A stretch of 64,000 nt of DNA from Chloranthus sessilifolius (taxonomy: Eukaryota > Streptophyta > Magnoliopsida > Chloranthales > Chloranthaceae). The stretch lies in the NCBI GenBank assembly GCA_021018995.1, contig CM037596.1, positions 15,327,501-15,391,500 on the forward strand. Reading direction: 5' to 3'. The notes below the pieces were generated by a model, which searched no databases, was not told where the DNA came from, and worked only from the letters and a program-made list of their open reading frames with translations. This document shows, piece after piece, positions 38,346 to 49,859 of the stretch (positions are counted from its first letter, which is position 1; every line of letters begins with the position of its first letter). The translations under genes and the position numbers were made by a program.

Positions 38346-40065
38346 TGATGTGTCCTAAAATTTATACTCGCAAGTGCACGAATCGTGATGTAGTCAGTGG
38401 GTGCAAAGTACGAGATCGTTCCCACGAGGATTAGTTAGAAAATATAAAAAACAGAAATATTAATTAACTAAAAGAATTTCTACAGATCTTATGCAGTAAC
38501 TGAAAACCTAGAATTATGGTAACTTTTAATAACACAGATAAATACTAACGAAATCTAAAGGATTAAACAATTAATGAAAGATAAGGATTGGGATGCTAAA
38601 TCCTCCCATCGTTGGTTTATCATTTATAAAATACCAATCTGTGGTTTGAGATATGAAATCCTTAACAAATTTCTCAAAAGAAGAACTGCCCTATACACAC
38701 GTGAGTTCTAAAATATAGATCTGAGATCACGGAGATGTATGATTAACACCCCATAGGTGTATGATTAACACCCACACCTCAGATCGTGATTGGAACTCAC
38801 CACTGGGATAAAGTCACACCATCAATCCGAGATCAAGGAGATGTATGATTAACACCCCATAAGTGTATGATTAACACTCACACCTCAGATTGTGGTAAAA
38901 CTTCACCCCGAGATGGGTGATAACTAGGATAAAATCATTATTACAGATCTGAAATCATAGGGCATGATTAGCACCTAGATCTCTGACTGAAATGATGATT
39001 TCACCATATTCAATAAATATTAGGGTCTTAAAAGGCATCTGACATCTCAATCACAGATTGATATTAGTATAAATAAATACCTCGGATGGGAATCATTAGA
39101 TCCCCATCCTTAATAAAACTAGCCACACATAGTAAAAGTAAACAACATAATTAAAATATAAATAAACACTAACATCAATATAAAAATACCGTAAAGAGCT
39201 TTAACAATTTCCACAAAGAGCTTTTATTCCCAGTACGTACGATTTAGAAAAGCAGAAAGAACTAACACAGAAGAATGATAATAATGCAGAAAAAATGAAT
39301 AAACTCTCTGTAAGACAAAACTCTCTCTAAAGAAAAATAAAGAAATAAAACTAATCAGAATAAAACAGAATGCTCCTAATTCTCCTAATCCTCCCTTTTC
39401 TCCTCTTTTCCTCCTAATCCTCCTTTTTCTCAAGGACTCCCCGGATGAATATATATATATCCCCCAAGAATATCTTTTTTTCCGTAATTGCCAAAACGTA
39501 CGCCACTCTTAGTTCCAAGATTTTCTCGCGGCCAAACTCTATCCGGACTCAAATTCGTCTTTGGTCGATCGATCGACTAAAAAGGGTCGATCGATCGACC
39601 ATACCAGATTCTGTTTCAAAATCCAAATCTTTTGGGTCAGGTCGATCGATCGACCAAAAAGGGTCGATCAATCGACCTCCCAGATTTCCGTGAACTCCCG
39701 CTGCACTTTGCATTCAGACACTGTCTCGGTCTTTCGGCCATAACTTTCTATCCTGAAGTCGGATTGAGGCGATTCTGGTGGCGTTGGAAAGCTGACAACG
39801 AGCTCTACAATTTTCGTGTTTTGACAATTTTCTGAATCTACTGTCTTGAAGGGTCAAATTGAGCTCCAAGTCGGGATAGGTTCCGCATGATCCAAAGTAG
39901 CACGAATTTGACGTTATATTCTGAACTTGTGGGTTATTTCATGCTCAACACATCTGCAGGCCTGTAAATCACTAAAATCATCTAAGAACATGTTAAATGG
40001 CTTTCATCGGATAGCTAAATGTAGGTCTTTAGGGGTGCAATATCATCATATTTCACTGCACATCA
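38346..40065. mobile_element. Solo LTR, 1.72 kb
   Basis: The termini are TGATGTG...CACATCA (7-bp perfect inverse ends). A perfect 5-bp TSD, AATCT, lies at 38341-38345 and 40066-40070. The interior begins with TATACTCGCAAGTGCACGAA, seen in plant Gypsy-type LTRs. It carries a tandem repeat of about 106 bp (38721-38890), TCGATCGATCGA words at 39565-39670, and a GGCCATAACTTTC...GTTGGAAAG module at 39735-39830. No coding sequence is present. Confidence 0.85.
38721..38895. repeat. Tandem duplication inside the solo LTR, about 106-bp period
   Basis: GAGATCACGGAGATGTATG at 38723 recurs as GAGATCAAGGAGATGTATG near 38829. Each copy also contains two GTATGATTAACAC phrases. Confidence 0.8.
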
Positions 40066-40070
40066 AATCT

Positions 40071-40626
40071 TAAAATCACGAAAGTAAAAAGATGATACTA
40101 TCTTAAACTTGAAACCTCACATGGTTGATCGATGTTCTTACAAACAGGCTCGTATGAGCACCTCGTACTTGAAAAGTGTTATTGAAATATCAGTTGATGA
40201 TTGAGTCTAGTTAGATCAATAGAGTCATTGATCCTTGTCTTGATTGACTAAACGACGGAGAGTGTTAGTCTTTATTTGTGCAAACAGTAGCATCTTGAAT
40301 CTTGAATCTTGGACCATGATTAGTGTTCTGATAACAACACTGAATTAATTAAAAAATACTAATAATTAACTCATAAATTATAAACTTGATAATAAGCATA
40401 TGGTATCAAAATAATCAGAAGTTACACTTAATTAATTCAGAAAATTATAATGTACCTTGTAAACTTTGTGCTTGCTAATGATTATAATTGTAAGCCTTTT
40501 GCTAGTCAATGTTGTAGTGGTAACCCATGGAATAATATTTTTATGGTTTAGTTATAAATCTTAATATTTCCTTATTTTTATACATCAAAAATTGTTATTT
40601 TTACTGTGAGTAGTTATCTTCATGCT
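40071..40626. other. Unassigned AT-rich sequence
   Basis: No gene, RNA or repeat end is visible. Confidence 0.4.
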
Positions 40627-40640
40627 AGATGGAATTTGCT

Positions 40641-40663
40641 CCTTTTTTTTTTTTTTTGAGAAA
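40641..40663. mobile_element. Minimal poly(T) retroinsertion with 14-bp TSD
   Basis: CC, 15 T and GAGAAA are flanked by direct copies of AGATGGAATTTGCT at 40627-40640 and 40664-40677. This looks like a retroposed insertion truncated to almost only its tail, on the minus strand. Confidence 0.7.
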
Positions 40664-40857
40664 AGATGGAATTTGCTTAATAGCATCGTACTTAGAATTT
40701 GTGCTTAGCATTAGTCTAATCTTCCTTATTTCTATGTTATCACAACTGTTAAAAACCTCACTTACACTTGCACCTATGAAATTCTCTTACACTACTTATA
40801 CTGAAAACTCATTACAAAATTAACTAAGACTTTATTAAGCTTTATCGCTTACGATCT

Positions 40858-41530
40858 TGTCATGACCCAAAAATTTCAGAGGACAATCAGTAGCCACCCA
40901 GCTAAAGCTAGAGGAGTTAGACGATGAAAGATTCAGGAGCGATCATCAAGCTGACCGTTTGAGCTCATTTTGCCTATAGAGCTACCAACACTTGCACTCT
41001 TGGTTTTGATAGGATTTTTTCTATTTCTTTGGTTTTTGTTTAAGTCTAGTACTTTTGAGTAAAACTGTTGATTTGCCTTGTATTGGAACTTTAAAGTATG
41101 TTGGCTTTTAAAGGTTTAATTTTTGAAAAATCTCTTGAAATTGTCTTATTTATAATTCTGCACTTGGTAATATTGATTTACAATAAAGTCGTAAAACTCG
41201 AACTTCCCCGATCAAGTTAACGAAAATGGTAATTTAAATCGAGAGTATTTAAATGATGTTTCTACAGCTACTTTGAAAAATGAATTAAATTGTTTCCACA
41301 ATTATGGAAAACAAAAAGTATTTCCCGCAATATTTTAGAAAAATATATATATATGGCAAATTTACATGAATTGAATCGCAAATTCACTGAGTATGATAAA
41401 CCAAGATTTGAGAAATGACTTAAGTACTCGAAATGCTCGAACATGAATATGTGAGCGGCATGCTGCGCGCGCCCGCTCCGACTCGGCTCCACCCTGGATT
41501 CGCGAGGCCGAAGGGTGTGGGGGCGTGACA
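40858..41530. repeat. Possible LTR (TGTCATGACCC...GGGGGCGTGACA)
   Basis: The inverse ends TGTCA/TGACA and the TGTCAYGACCC start resemble plant Gypsy LTRs. However, the flanks (GATCT, ACACC) are not a TSD. It may be a recombinant or two unrelated scraps. The GC-rich patch at 41455-41530 (GCGCGCGCCCGC) stands out from the AT-rich surroundings. Confidence 0.3.
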
Positions 41531-42149
41531 ACACCCTATGGTTCTGGTCTAACCATGTTCAAAAAATCCTTTCAAAAATTCTAACAAAAATTCAAAATCT
41601 CCATAACTAAATCAAAATTCCTACACTACAATGGACATAGTCCATTTTGACCAATTTTGGATCATTGGATGGCTTTGCATGATCATTAAGATCACATGCA
41701 TGACATCCCATGGTTCTAATTCAACCATGCTATATAAATTTCAGAACTTCAAAACAAATAACCTATAAAAAAAAATCAAATCGAAGCCAAGAAATCCTAC
41801 TCTACTTGTCTAGGAAACTCAAAACTAAAATAGCCAGAACATTACCTTTTTCTCTATAGTTCTTCTTGCTGATTTCTTCTAAATTTTGTGGTGCAAAGAG
41901 CTAGAATGGAGCTCAACTCAAGGTATGTGGTTAAGGAGAGGGTATGGAGTATTTTGATGGTCTTAGATCTCAAGTTTGATGGTTGGATGCAAAGGGCAAA
42001 TTCAATCGAAGGTGAAACTGTAATGGTAAATTGAGAGGAAGAAGAAGATGAGAATGCAGAGCCCCCATGCAAAATTCGAAATTTGCAAGAGTGAAGAGGG
42101 GAGAAGCCTTTCAAAGTTTTGGACAAGTGTGCAAGCTTCTCTTCCCTAG

Positions 42150-42206
<57 letters not shown>

Positions 42207-42719
42207 TCACATGCGCATGAGAGAAGTGGACCCCACATGGGTTCACTTCCCACCACTCCTTTGGTCTCATCTTGTCTTTTGGTGCCCTCTTAGTCCTTAA
42301 ATTTTGTAAATTTCTACTTTTCCAATACATCTTGTAGTGCATGTGTGAGAGTCTATCTCTCATCATAGATTTTCCCAAAAAAATTTCAATTGTCTTAGAT
42401 GGTTCAAAGTTTAGTCAACTTGATGGGTGGTTGAGATTTGCTAGAGATTAGTAAAATCCAAATTTATAATAATAGAAATTAGGAAAATCATTTGCAAATG
42501 CCCTTGGGCTTAATTAATATTTACAAGAATTGTATTGCACCATGCAAGGCACATGCACAACTCTTAGAATATTAGTGCATCTAGTCCTTTAGGTTTTATG
42601 GGTCTAGGTTTGACCTAAACCATTGACCATTATCATGATGATCATCGAAATCTAAGCCGTTGGTGATGATCTCTATATCAATACCAGGCTCAGTCCTAAT
42701 TTAGGTCAATTCTTGGGTT
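41531..42719. other. Unassigned, with a (CT)n microsatellite at 42154-42203
   Basis: A 50-bp CT repeat is flanked by sequence resembling transcribed LTR leader (GAGAGG, TATA-like motifs). The long minus-strand frame here is created by the GA repeat, so it is not called as a gene. Confidence 0.6.
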
Positions 42720-42722
42720 AAG

Positions 42723-42870
42723 CACTACAAAAAAATATATTATTAGCGGCAGTTTTTTAGAGCAAAAAGCTACCACTATTAGCAAAAAACTATTAAAGAC
42801 TATTAGCGGCAGTTTTTTGTTAATAGGGGCAGTTTTTTGGCTGCCGCTAATAGTCTTATTTTTTGTAGTG
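42723..42870. mobile_element. CACTA (EnSpm) MITE, 148 bp
   Basis: The termini are CACTACAAAAAAA and TTTTTTGTAGTG, with inner inverted TATTAGCGGCAG/CTGCCGCTAATA. A 3-bp TSD, AAG, lies at 42720-42722 and 42871-42873. It is a non-autonomous EnSpm/CACTA element. Confidence 0.93.
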
Positions 42871-42873
42871 AAG

Positions 42874-43499
42874 GTTCATCAAAAGTCAATCCAGGCTTCT
42901 CAAGTGGTGTGAGATGTGATGTGTGTTTTACTTAATTACTAACACACTCATTTAAATAAAAGGGTGCCCTATGGGTGCCACTAGAAATGAGTATTATCAA
43001 GGTGGGTGCTTAATAATTTTGGGTGGACCTGGCCTCAGGCAGTCACCTGACACAGTCAGGTCTCGCCAGGTCTCAGTCAATAAATTGATCAACACAGAAT
43101 TCGAGGGACAGATGTCACATATAAAAGTCCTTTGTATTACTCTAATGATTTGCATAATCCTTCTCTAATTGCAACTTATTCTTTACTTGGATGGAAGCCA
43201 TTTCGCTTCATCATGACCTTAAATATAGGGTCACCTTCCAAAAACTTTAAAGTGCGACACTTGTCTCATTTTTTATCACACTTTAAATTTCCTAAAAATA
43301 CACAAGTCTGATTATTGACAAGTGTCACAAATCCAAAGGGCATCTAACACTCTTAATAAGAGCTTTTCTCCCCTATTCAACGGTACACTTCATTTTACAG
43401 ATGGTAGTCTCCTAAATACATATCCATTACTTATACATCTTTCAAGGGCATCGTAGCATCAAAGATCACCCATGAAGGTACCATATCAATCAAACCCTT
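42874..43499. other. Unassigned
   Basis: No gene, RNA or element end is visible. Confidence 0.4.
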
Positions 43500-43770
43500 G
43501 ATTGTATCGCTGATACCGATATTATCAGCGATATATATCAGTTTTTCAGTAGACTAATACGTATCAGTGCCGATACATATCGAGTATCTAACTCAGTATC
43601 TGTATTAGTATCGGCCGATACATATCCGGTGTCGGCCGATACCTACATTTTTAATTTTTGTTTAAAATTTTTTTTTTTTTTAAAAGAGGAAATGCCGATT
43701 AGTATTGGTATCGGCCGTTTCGTATCGGTCCTTCAAGGACCGATACCCGATACCAATACCAAGTTTGTTA
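43500..43770. repeat. Second GTATCG/CGATAC-rich palindromic cluster
   Basis: The words GTATCGGCCGATAC, CCGATACATATC and GGTATCGGCCG recur in both orientations. A poly(T) at 43670-43681 interrupts it. It is similar in style to 18340-18570. Confidence 0.65.
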
Positions 43771-44180
43771 CCTTGGTTGGGACAATTTGTAGCCTCCAAA
43801 TTGCATTGTAGAGATGGTTTCTTGATGAAATCTCAGTGTTGAATCTAATCTATGATGGCTCCTCCTAGAAGATCACTTTAGCCCATCCTATTCATTTCTA
43901 GCTTGTTTCTTGAAATTATTAACAAAAAAAAAAAAATACTTAAAACTTTTAGCCTTAGATTTCATCAGTGTCTTATCCTTTTTATATTTGTTTAAGTTAG
44001 CTCATCCTCTCTACCAAAATTAAAGAATTCTTATACAATTTTCGACACCGTACCAATCTTGATTGCGTTTATTATGAATTTATGATAAACATCCAATGCA
44101 TCAAGTAGATCACAAATCATAGGAGATTTATTATAAATCCTCTAGCATGGATATCGGGGTAGATCGTTAGGGATTTAAAG

Positions 44181-44299
44181 TTGTAAAAAACTTTTCTTTT
44201 TTTAATAATAAATTTGTACTAATAGTGATATTTATTTTTTGTAAAAAGCTTTTCTATTTTTAATAATAAATTGGTACTAATAGTGATATTTATTTTTGT
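44181..44299. repeat. Tandem duplication, about 58-bp period
   Basis: TTGTAAAAAACTTTTCT at 44181 recurs as TTGTAAAAAGCTTTTCT at 44239. Both are followed by TAATAATAAATTxGTACTAA. The surrounding 43771-45040 has no recognisable gene. Confidence 0.85.
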
Positions 44300-45039
44300 C
44301 ATTTTTTATTGTTTATAAGTAATCCCTTTCGATAAAATCATTTTCTATTCTTAACGGGTACTTAAGGTTATTTTTTTTATAGGATTTACGGATAATCTAA
44401 TACTGCTACCGATTTCTGGGAATGGATGGTCTTGGGAAAATAGAAAGGTTATTATCTTGAAATATCTTATAAAGTAATGCATTATTAAAGTGTTTGGCTC
44501 ATAATCGTGTGTTTTCCGAGCTTTTTTGACATTTTACTTTGTTTGCGAGTTTTCTTTGGGATCCATGTTTTCTGAGTATTTTTGTGTGAAAGTGATATAT
44601 CAATTTCCTATTAAATGACTCGGAAATAATCAAAATCCAAGCTCAGAAAAATGAAGGCAAAACATTCTTTAAAACTAGGAATCTAAAGAATGCAAAAACA
44701 CAAAAATTTGAATTTTCTAGGAAAAAGAAAACCCCATACTTTGACTAAACTCAAGAACACTCATAAAAACTAAGAATTTGAGTGGACTCATATTTCGTAG
44801 GTAATCAAATTCGGAAATTTTCTAGGAAAAGATCAGAATCATCCGACCGAGGCCTTAGAGTGAATGATCATTAACTCTAGACATGACCGATTTTGTGTGA
44901 CTCTAAAAATTGAATTCATAATGCTACCATATTACTAAATGACATTCATAAGAATAGTGTCATATTCCTTGATAAATCAAGGCCGGTGTTACTACCACAC
45001 TGTCTTATGTTACAACCACCTCATTTAAGGAAAGTAAAA

Positions 45040-45260
45040 AAAAAAAAGGTTGATTGTTTTAAATTAGATGATAGAGATTTTTTTTCATCGAAATCTTTGA
45101 CATAATATATCTTTAGATTTGGAGCTTATCATCAAAGTGTCAGATGTTGATTCCACTTGATACACATCTCAAAAAGTGAATATTATCATTACGTACTATC
45201 ATTTAATTTTGAGTCATAGAATAATAATATGTGACTTTGTATCCCAAGCTTATACTCACA
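45040..45260. repeat. Half copy of the inverted-repeat MITE family
   Basis: Phrases GATGATAGAGATTTTTTTTC, TTTGACATAATATATCTTTAG and CATCTCAAAAAGTGAA follow the left half of the MITE at 31140. The right half is not readable. Confidence 0.45.
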
Positions 45261-45735
45261 AATAACATTTTGTTATTTAAGGCTCTTAAAATACTCAAGG
45301 TTTTAGTTATTATTTTAGTCAATTACTATTATATTTGGATTTTGGAAGTCAAATATTAGAAACATTCCTTTGTTATTATAACGAATTCATTTGGAAACAT
45401 ACTTTTTCTTTCCTTTAAACATTAAAATAGGTATAAACTATCTCCTTTTTTTAACAAAAAATGGTATGTGATTTTTCAATCGTATGCTTCATACCTTATA
45501 TCCAGATGACTCCTATCACCGACTTCAATAGAACTTTCCATTAACATTTCATCCCGTTTGAATACTGAATTAAAAAATAGTTTTTTTTTTATAATTATCA
45601 TTGAAAAGGGATTCCTATCATGATCAAGACGTACAACTGATTACTTGGCCATCTTAAACCACTACTATTCTAGTTTCATGAATATTTTCAACCACTAAAT
45701 TAATGAAATGCTCAAAATAATACTTTCGTTAAGTT

Positions 45736-45759
45736 TTTTTTTTTTTTTTTTTGTGAGAA
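45736..45759. mobile_element. Minimal poly(T) retroinsertion with 17-bp TSD
   Basis: A poly(T) run and GTGAGAA are flanked by AATACTTTCGTTAAGTT at 45719-45735 and 45760-45776. The insert resembles the one at 40641-40663 (poly(T) then G(T)GAGAAA), so both probably come from one retroelement family. Confidence 0.75.
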
Positions 45760-46489
45760 AATACTTTCGTTAAGTTGAATGGTAATAAATAGGGTTTTTT
45801 TGCATTTACCTCTTTAGAATTGTCTTATTTTCCCTATGGTAAATAGCTAAGGTTATTAAGCTGAAAATGGTTATTGTTATATACTATAATCCCAAATATT
45901 CTCTATTAGTCTCTCTATCTTATTGGTCACCAAAATTTGATTTCTTTTTTCAAAAATCATAAATCATGTAACTGTACGTTATGCATAGGGAATGAGGAAG
46001 GGGAAAAAGAAGATAAAGATTAAATCTTATACTATGAAAATGTAGTGATTATGATCGAATTTCAAATGAAACATATTTATTTTATTTAGCAAAAAAAAAA
46101 AAGGAAATTTATATACGAAAGTATCAACATCTAGATTTTAGATTCTGCATTTCTTGGGCTAATACAAATTATTATACATGTTTTGACCGTATCTTCAAAT
46201 TTTTCGTTTCGATAGAGACAGAAACTAAGACATTTCGGTCGATAATTTGATCTATCGACTGAAATTATGAACCATGGTAACACCATCAAAATATTATTTT
46301 TGAGAGTTATAGGGAAATGGGTACCTCTGCACGCACCTACGTTACAAACCCTCGGAAACTCAAACAATGGATTTGAGAATATGATCATATCGGATGGTCC
46401 CTTTTTATGGTATGTGGTAGAGATCCCTAAAAGTAGAGTAACTACTTGCACGGATATGTACCGTACGGAATAAAAAAAAAAACCTCTGT

Positions 46490-46765
46490 TTGTTCCCACA
46501 AAATCGATTTTGCGATCATAGCGCATCTATCAGACGGTCAGTTTTTTATTCAATATGTCACAGATCTCAAAAAAGTAACCATAAATTCACGTTTGAGCGT
46601 GATGTGTATCATATAATTCAAGGGCCATCTTTTGGGGACCCGTGACACATGAAATAAAAAACAAATCATCTGATAGATACGCCACGATCTCAAGATCTAT
46701 TGGGTAGAAGATTGGGCTGAAACACTATATTTATCATTTGATCTAAAGCAATCAATGATTTTCAA
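46490..46765. mobile_element. Inverted-repeat MITE copy
   Basis: The halves pair GCATCTATCAGACGGTCAGT with ATCATCTGATAGATACGCCA. Inner parts pair TCACAGATCTCAAAAAAGT and CTTTTGGGGACCCGTGACA. It is the same family as 29720 and 31140. Confidence 0.65.
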
Positions 46766-46953
46766 GGGATCTAAAATATGGGTACTTTCAGAGATCCTAT
46801 AGGCTCGCACAGAGGTACCCTAAAAATAGAGTCTAATGGTACTTTCATGATCTTTACATCCATATCATGGATAATTAAAGGGATAAGAGATAATGAGGAA
46901 AGTGAGTTTAGTCTATTACTAATTTACTATAGCATGCAATCACCCAAAGTGAG

Positions 46954-47110
46954 TTTTTGGCCGTAACATTTTACTCTGAACTCCGACTGAAGTGTCGACA
47001 CAACTTTTGTATTTTGGCCGTAACGTTTTACTCTGAACTCCGATTGACGCAATTCTTGTGGCGCTGGAAAGAGAACAACAAGATCTACAACTTTTAAGAA
47101 TTGACCAACT
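46954..47110. repeat. Duplicated LTR-like module GGCCGTAAC...
   Basis: TTTTGGCCGTAACATTTTAC at 46955 repeats as TTTTGGCCGTAACGTTTTAC at 47012 (period 57). The second copy continues CTCCGATTGACGCAATTC, then GTGGCGCTGGAAAG and AGATCTACAACTTTT. This matches the module inside the solo LTR at 39735-39830. Confidence 0.75.
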
Positions 47111-47299
47111 TTTTAATAAACTATTTTAATGGTCAAAATTTAGGTGAAAATTACGTTAAATTCTAAGTTAGCACAAAACTACCCATTTTTGCCTCGATTT
47201 TGATAAAACACTTAAATATGTCTAAGTTATTAGTAATTAAGGTCAATCCTTAATGCATCGTGTACTTGTGTTGTAGATTGAGGGCAGAAAATCATCGAT

Positions 47300-48527
47300 A
47301 GGACTTTGCTTGGCCCCGCTTAACTTCGAGGTTAAGGTAGGAGAAATTCACCATCTAATTATATTTTTTATTTTATTCATAGATAATGTGATGTAAAAGA
47401 ATATTTTATGACTATTTTAGAAAATATGAAAGCTTTGAAGTATGAATTTATAATTGAACGCATGTGTATGTTCGTTCCGTTTATATATCGATTTTCGTTT
47501 CGTTTATGTATTTATTTGTGTTTTGTTCCATATCCGTTTGTGTTCCGCTTCGTTTTCGAATTCGTTATGTTTCCGCTAAGGAAGTTGAATTGAGAACTCT
47601 TTGAATCTGAAAAACGAGTGGCGGAGAGGAGTTGAGTCTCCGAAGAGGGGTTGAGTCCCCGGGTTTTTTACTCTGTTCTCGCTTTTGGGATGCTTTGGCC
47701 CCTCATTGATTTTATGACCCGATATGTTTTGTTCCCCACATACGGTTTGACTCTGTGATTATGATGTGGTTATACTTTATGTGTAAAGAGAGGCTGAGTC
47801 GCCGAGGTTTTTACCTTGTTCCTGCAATGGGATGTTTTTACTTTCGAATATGTATATTCTATTCCTTGATACGTTCTCGTTCTCGTATGTTTCGATTTGA
47901 AGATATGTTGCTTCGTTTCGTTATATTCTCATCATAATATGTCTCCATTTCTAACATGTTTTTGTTTTGATATATTTTGCTTATGATTTACTTCTGTTTC
48001 CAGCTATATTTTATTTTGATTTATGTTCGTCTCTGATATGCTCTGTTTCTGCTTCGCTTTGTTTTGAAAAATGAAAATGAAATATTTATAACTTTTTTTT
48101 ATACGAAATTGTTTTAAAATTTTATCATCGAATTTATGCATTTAAATGATAAGATGTAAATTGTGTTTGAATTTCTTCTACTGAGTTTAGATGTAGCTCA
48201 CCCTGACTATACGTCATAGGTATAATACTTATCAGGACACTGGACTTGTGGATTGAGGACTTGAGGATTGATAAGATTTTTGGAATCATAGATTTTGGTT
48301 AGTTGTGGTGTTGTTAGTTATTGTTCATATTGAATATTAGAACTGGAGATTTAAAGTATGTCACAAGTATTATCTGCTTTGATTTTCTGTATGTATGTGG
48401 GTGTACCAAGTATTCTCTGTGTTCGGATCGTGTTCTGCAACCCGACGGTTCGGGTTTTCCCATTAAGTTGGTTTAAAATAAAAAATTATCTCAGGAATTT
48501 TGGGTTGGGAAAATTCAGATTGTCACA
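47300..48527. repeat. Probable LTR fragment
   Basis: Phrases such as GATGTAGCTCACCCTGAC near 48190, repeated GTTGAGTCYCCG words at 47630-47800, and an end ATTGTCACA at 48527 directly against a broken Gypsy LTR suggest an LTR 3' end. The 5' boundary is not found. ORFs here are short. Confidence 0.35.
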
Positions 48528-48965
48528 TTTTAGTAATCACTCCCTTGGCCTCACACCAAACTCATCTCAGGCAGAAGAATATTCAAGTATAAAAACATTC
48601 AAATATTCAATAATCTAACAAAAAAGTGTTTACAAGTCTCTTTATATAAGCCACTAATAAATAATTTGAAATAAACAAGAGTCCTAAAACAAATAAAACT
48701 AAAAAGGCAAGTTTTTTCGTAAAAATAGAAAGTTCGTCATTGGACGCCGTGCATTAAATGACGGGCCGACGTTATGACACATTCTGTGACAACGCACTTC
48801 GGTAATAGTGCGATGCGGCACTGTTCTCCTGGCAGTTTCAGTCTCCTTTTCTCCCTTGAAGCTGCGGTACTCGGACTTCCTCTATGTTTCTTCTTACGCC
48901 GATAGAACTAATATGGTTCGAATTCGATGTCCATGTATGTAGCGTCCCCCGTCATTCTCCACCAC

Positions 48966-49265
48966 TCAACTTTTTATTACCGATGAAACACGCACGTGGT
49001 ATTGATCAAGTGTATCGAAACTCACACGGTGAAACTCCTTGCAACTAGCCCAAACAATCTCGGCATCGGGTGACGTCTGATCATGATCTCGCTTGATTGT
49101 AGCGTGACACAGAGTGTAATCCTCTCCCCGGCAAACCAAATAACCCTGCTCGCCCACCCACTCTACCAAATATTTTTGAAGCTTCTCATCAACTCTCCTG
49201 GACCGGAATGAATTCATCCCCGATGAAATGTGATCGCTATATCGGTCGGGAATACGGGAACTCAA
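48966..49265 (-). pseudogene. Chromodomain-like C-terminus of the minus-strand derivative
   Basis: RRVDEKLQKYLVEWVGEQGY and VSFDTLDQYHVRVSSVIKS align by eye with the chromodomain and terminal residues of the full Gypsy element (FQKYLVKW..., [12 protein letters not shown]). The middle has diverged. The gene end abuts the 3' LTR start at 48954, as in the full element. Confidence 0.6.
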
Positions 49266-49859
49266 GCGGCGAACGTTTTCATGACTGACTCATGCACTCT
49301 CGGTAGTCGACGTATTAACCCTCTTCATCCCATAAACCAGAAACTCTCTGCCGCAAGTGAATGATACAAGATCATCTACCTAATATTCTTTGAAACGCTT
49401 GAGTATCAGCAGATAATTTGTATTGATTGTTTCTTGAATTAACCTTCTGTTTAATTTCGACATGCAATGTGAAATGAGACTCGAAAGTTGACTCACAATA
49501 AGACTCAGAATGTATAGCGATATGCGACTCGAGATTATGATATGCATGCATGTCTATGGACTTGATACTCTCATGTGTGTGCGACGTTAACGACTCACAT
49601 GTAACTGACTCGTGTGATTGAATAAAATGACACTAATGGCTCAGGTGCACTGGACTCGAGTAACTCGTGCGTACTTGTGTCAACCAAAACCAAAGACTCT
49701 GGGGTACTTGATTCAATTGACACTATTGGTTCCTGTGTACCCAGTTTGATGAACTCACGTATAACATCACTATTCTCAAGGGGGATTGAAGTCTCTTCAA
49801 CACAAATTAGACTTTCATCAACTTCTTCCATCTCCTCTTAACTCATCACGGTATGAGGG

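Noticed and set aside
40858..41530. A solo LTR with TGTCA/TGACA ends
   Set aside because: The flanks are not duplicated and the halves look unlike each other. It is kept only as a low-confidence repeat.
41854..42378. A 174-codon minus-strand frame with an Arg/Glu run
   Set aside because: Its core is the (GA)n/(CT)n microsatellite at 42154-42203, and the rest has no domain or homology that I can see.
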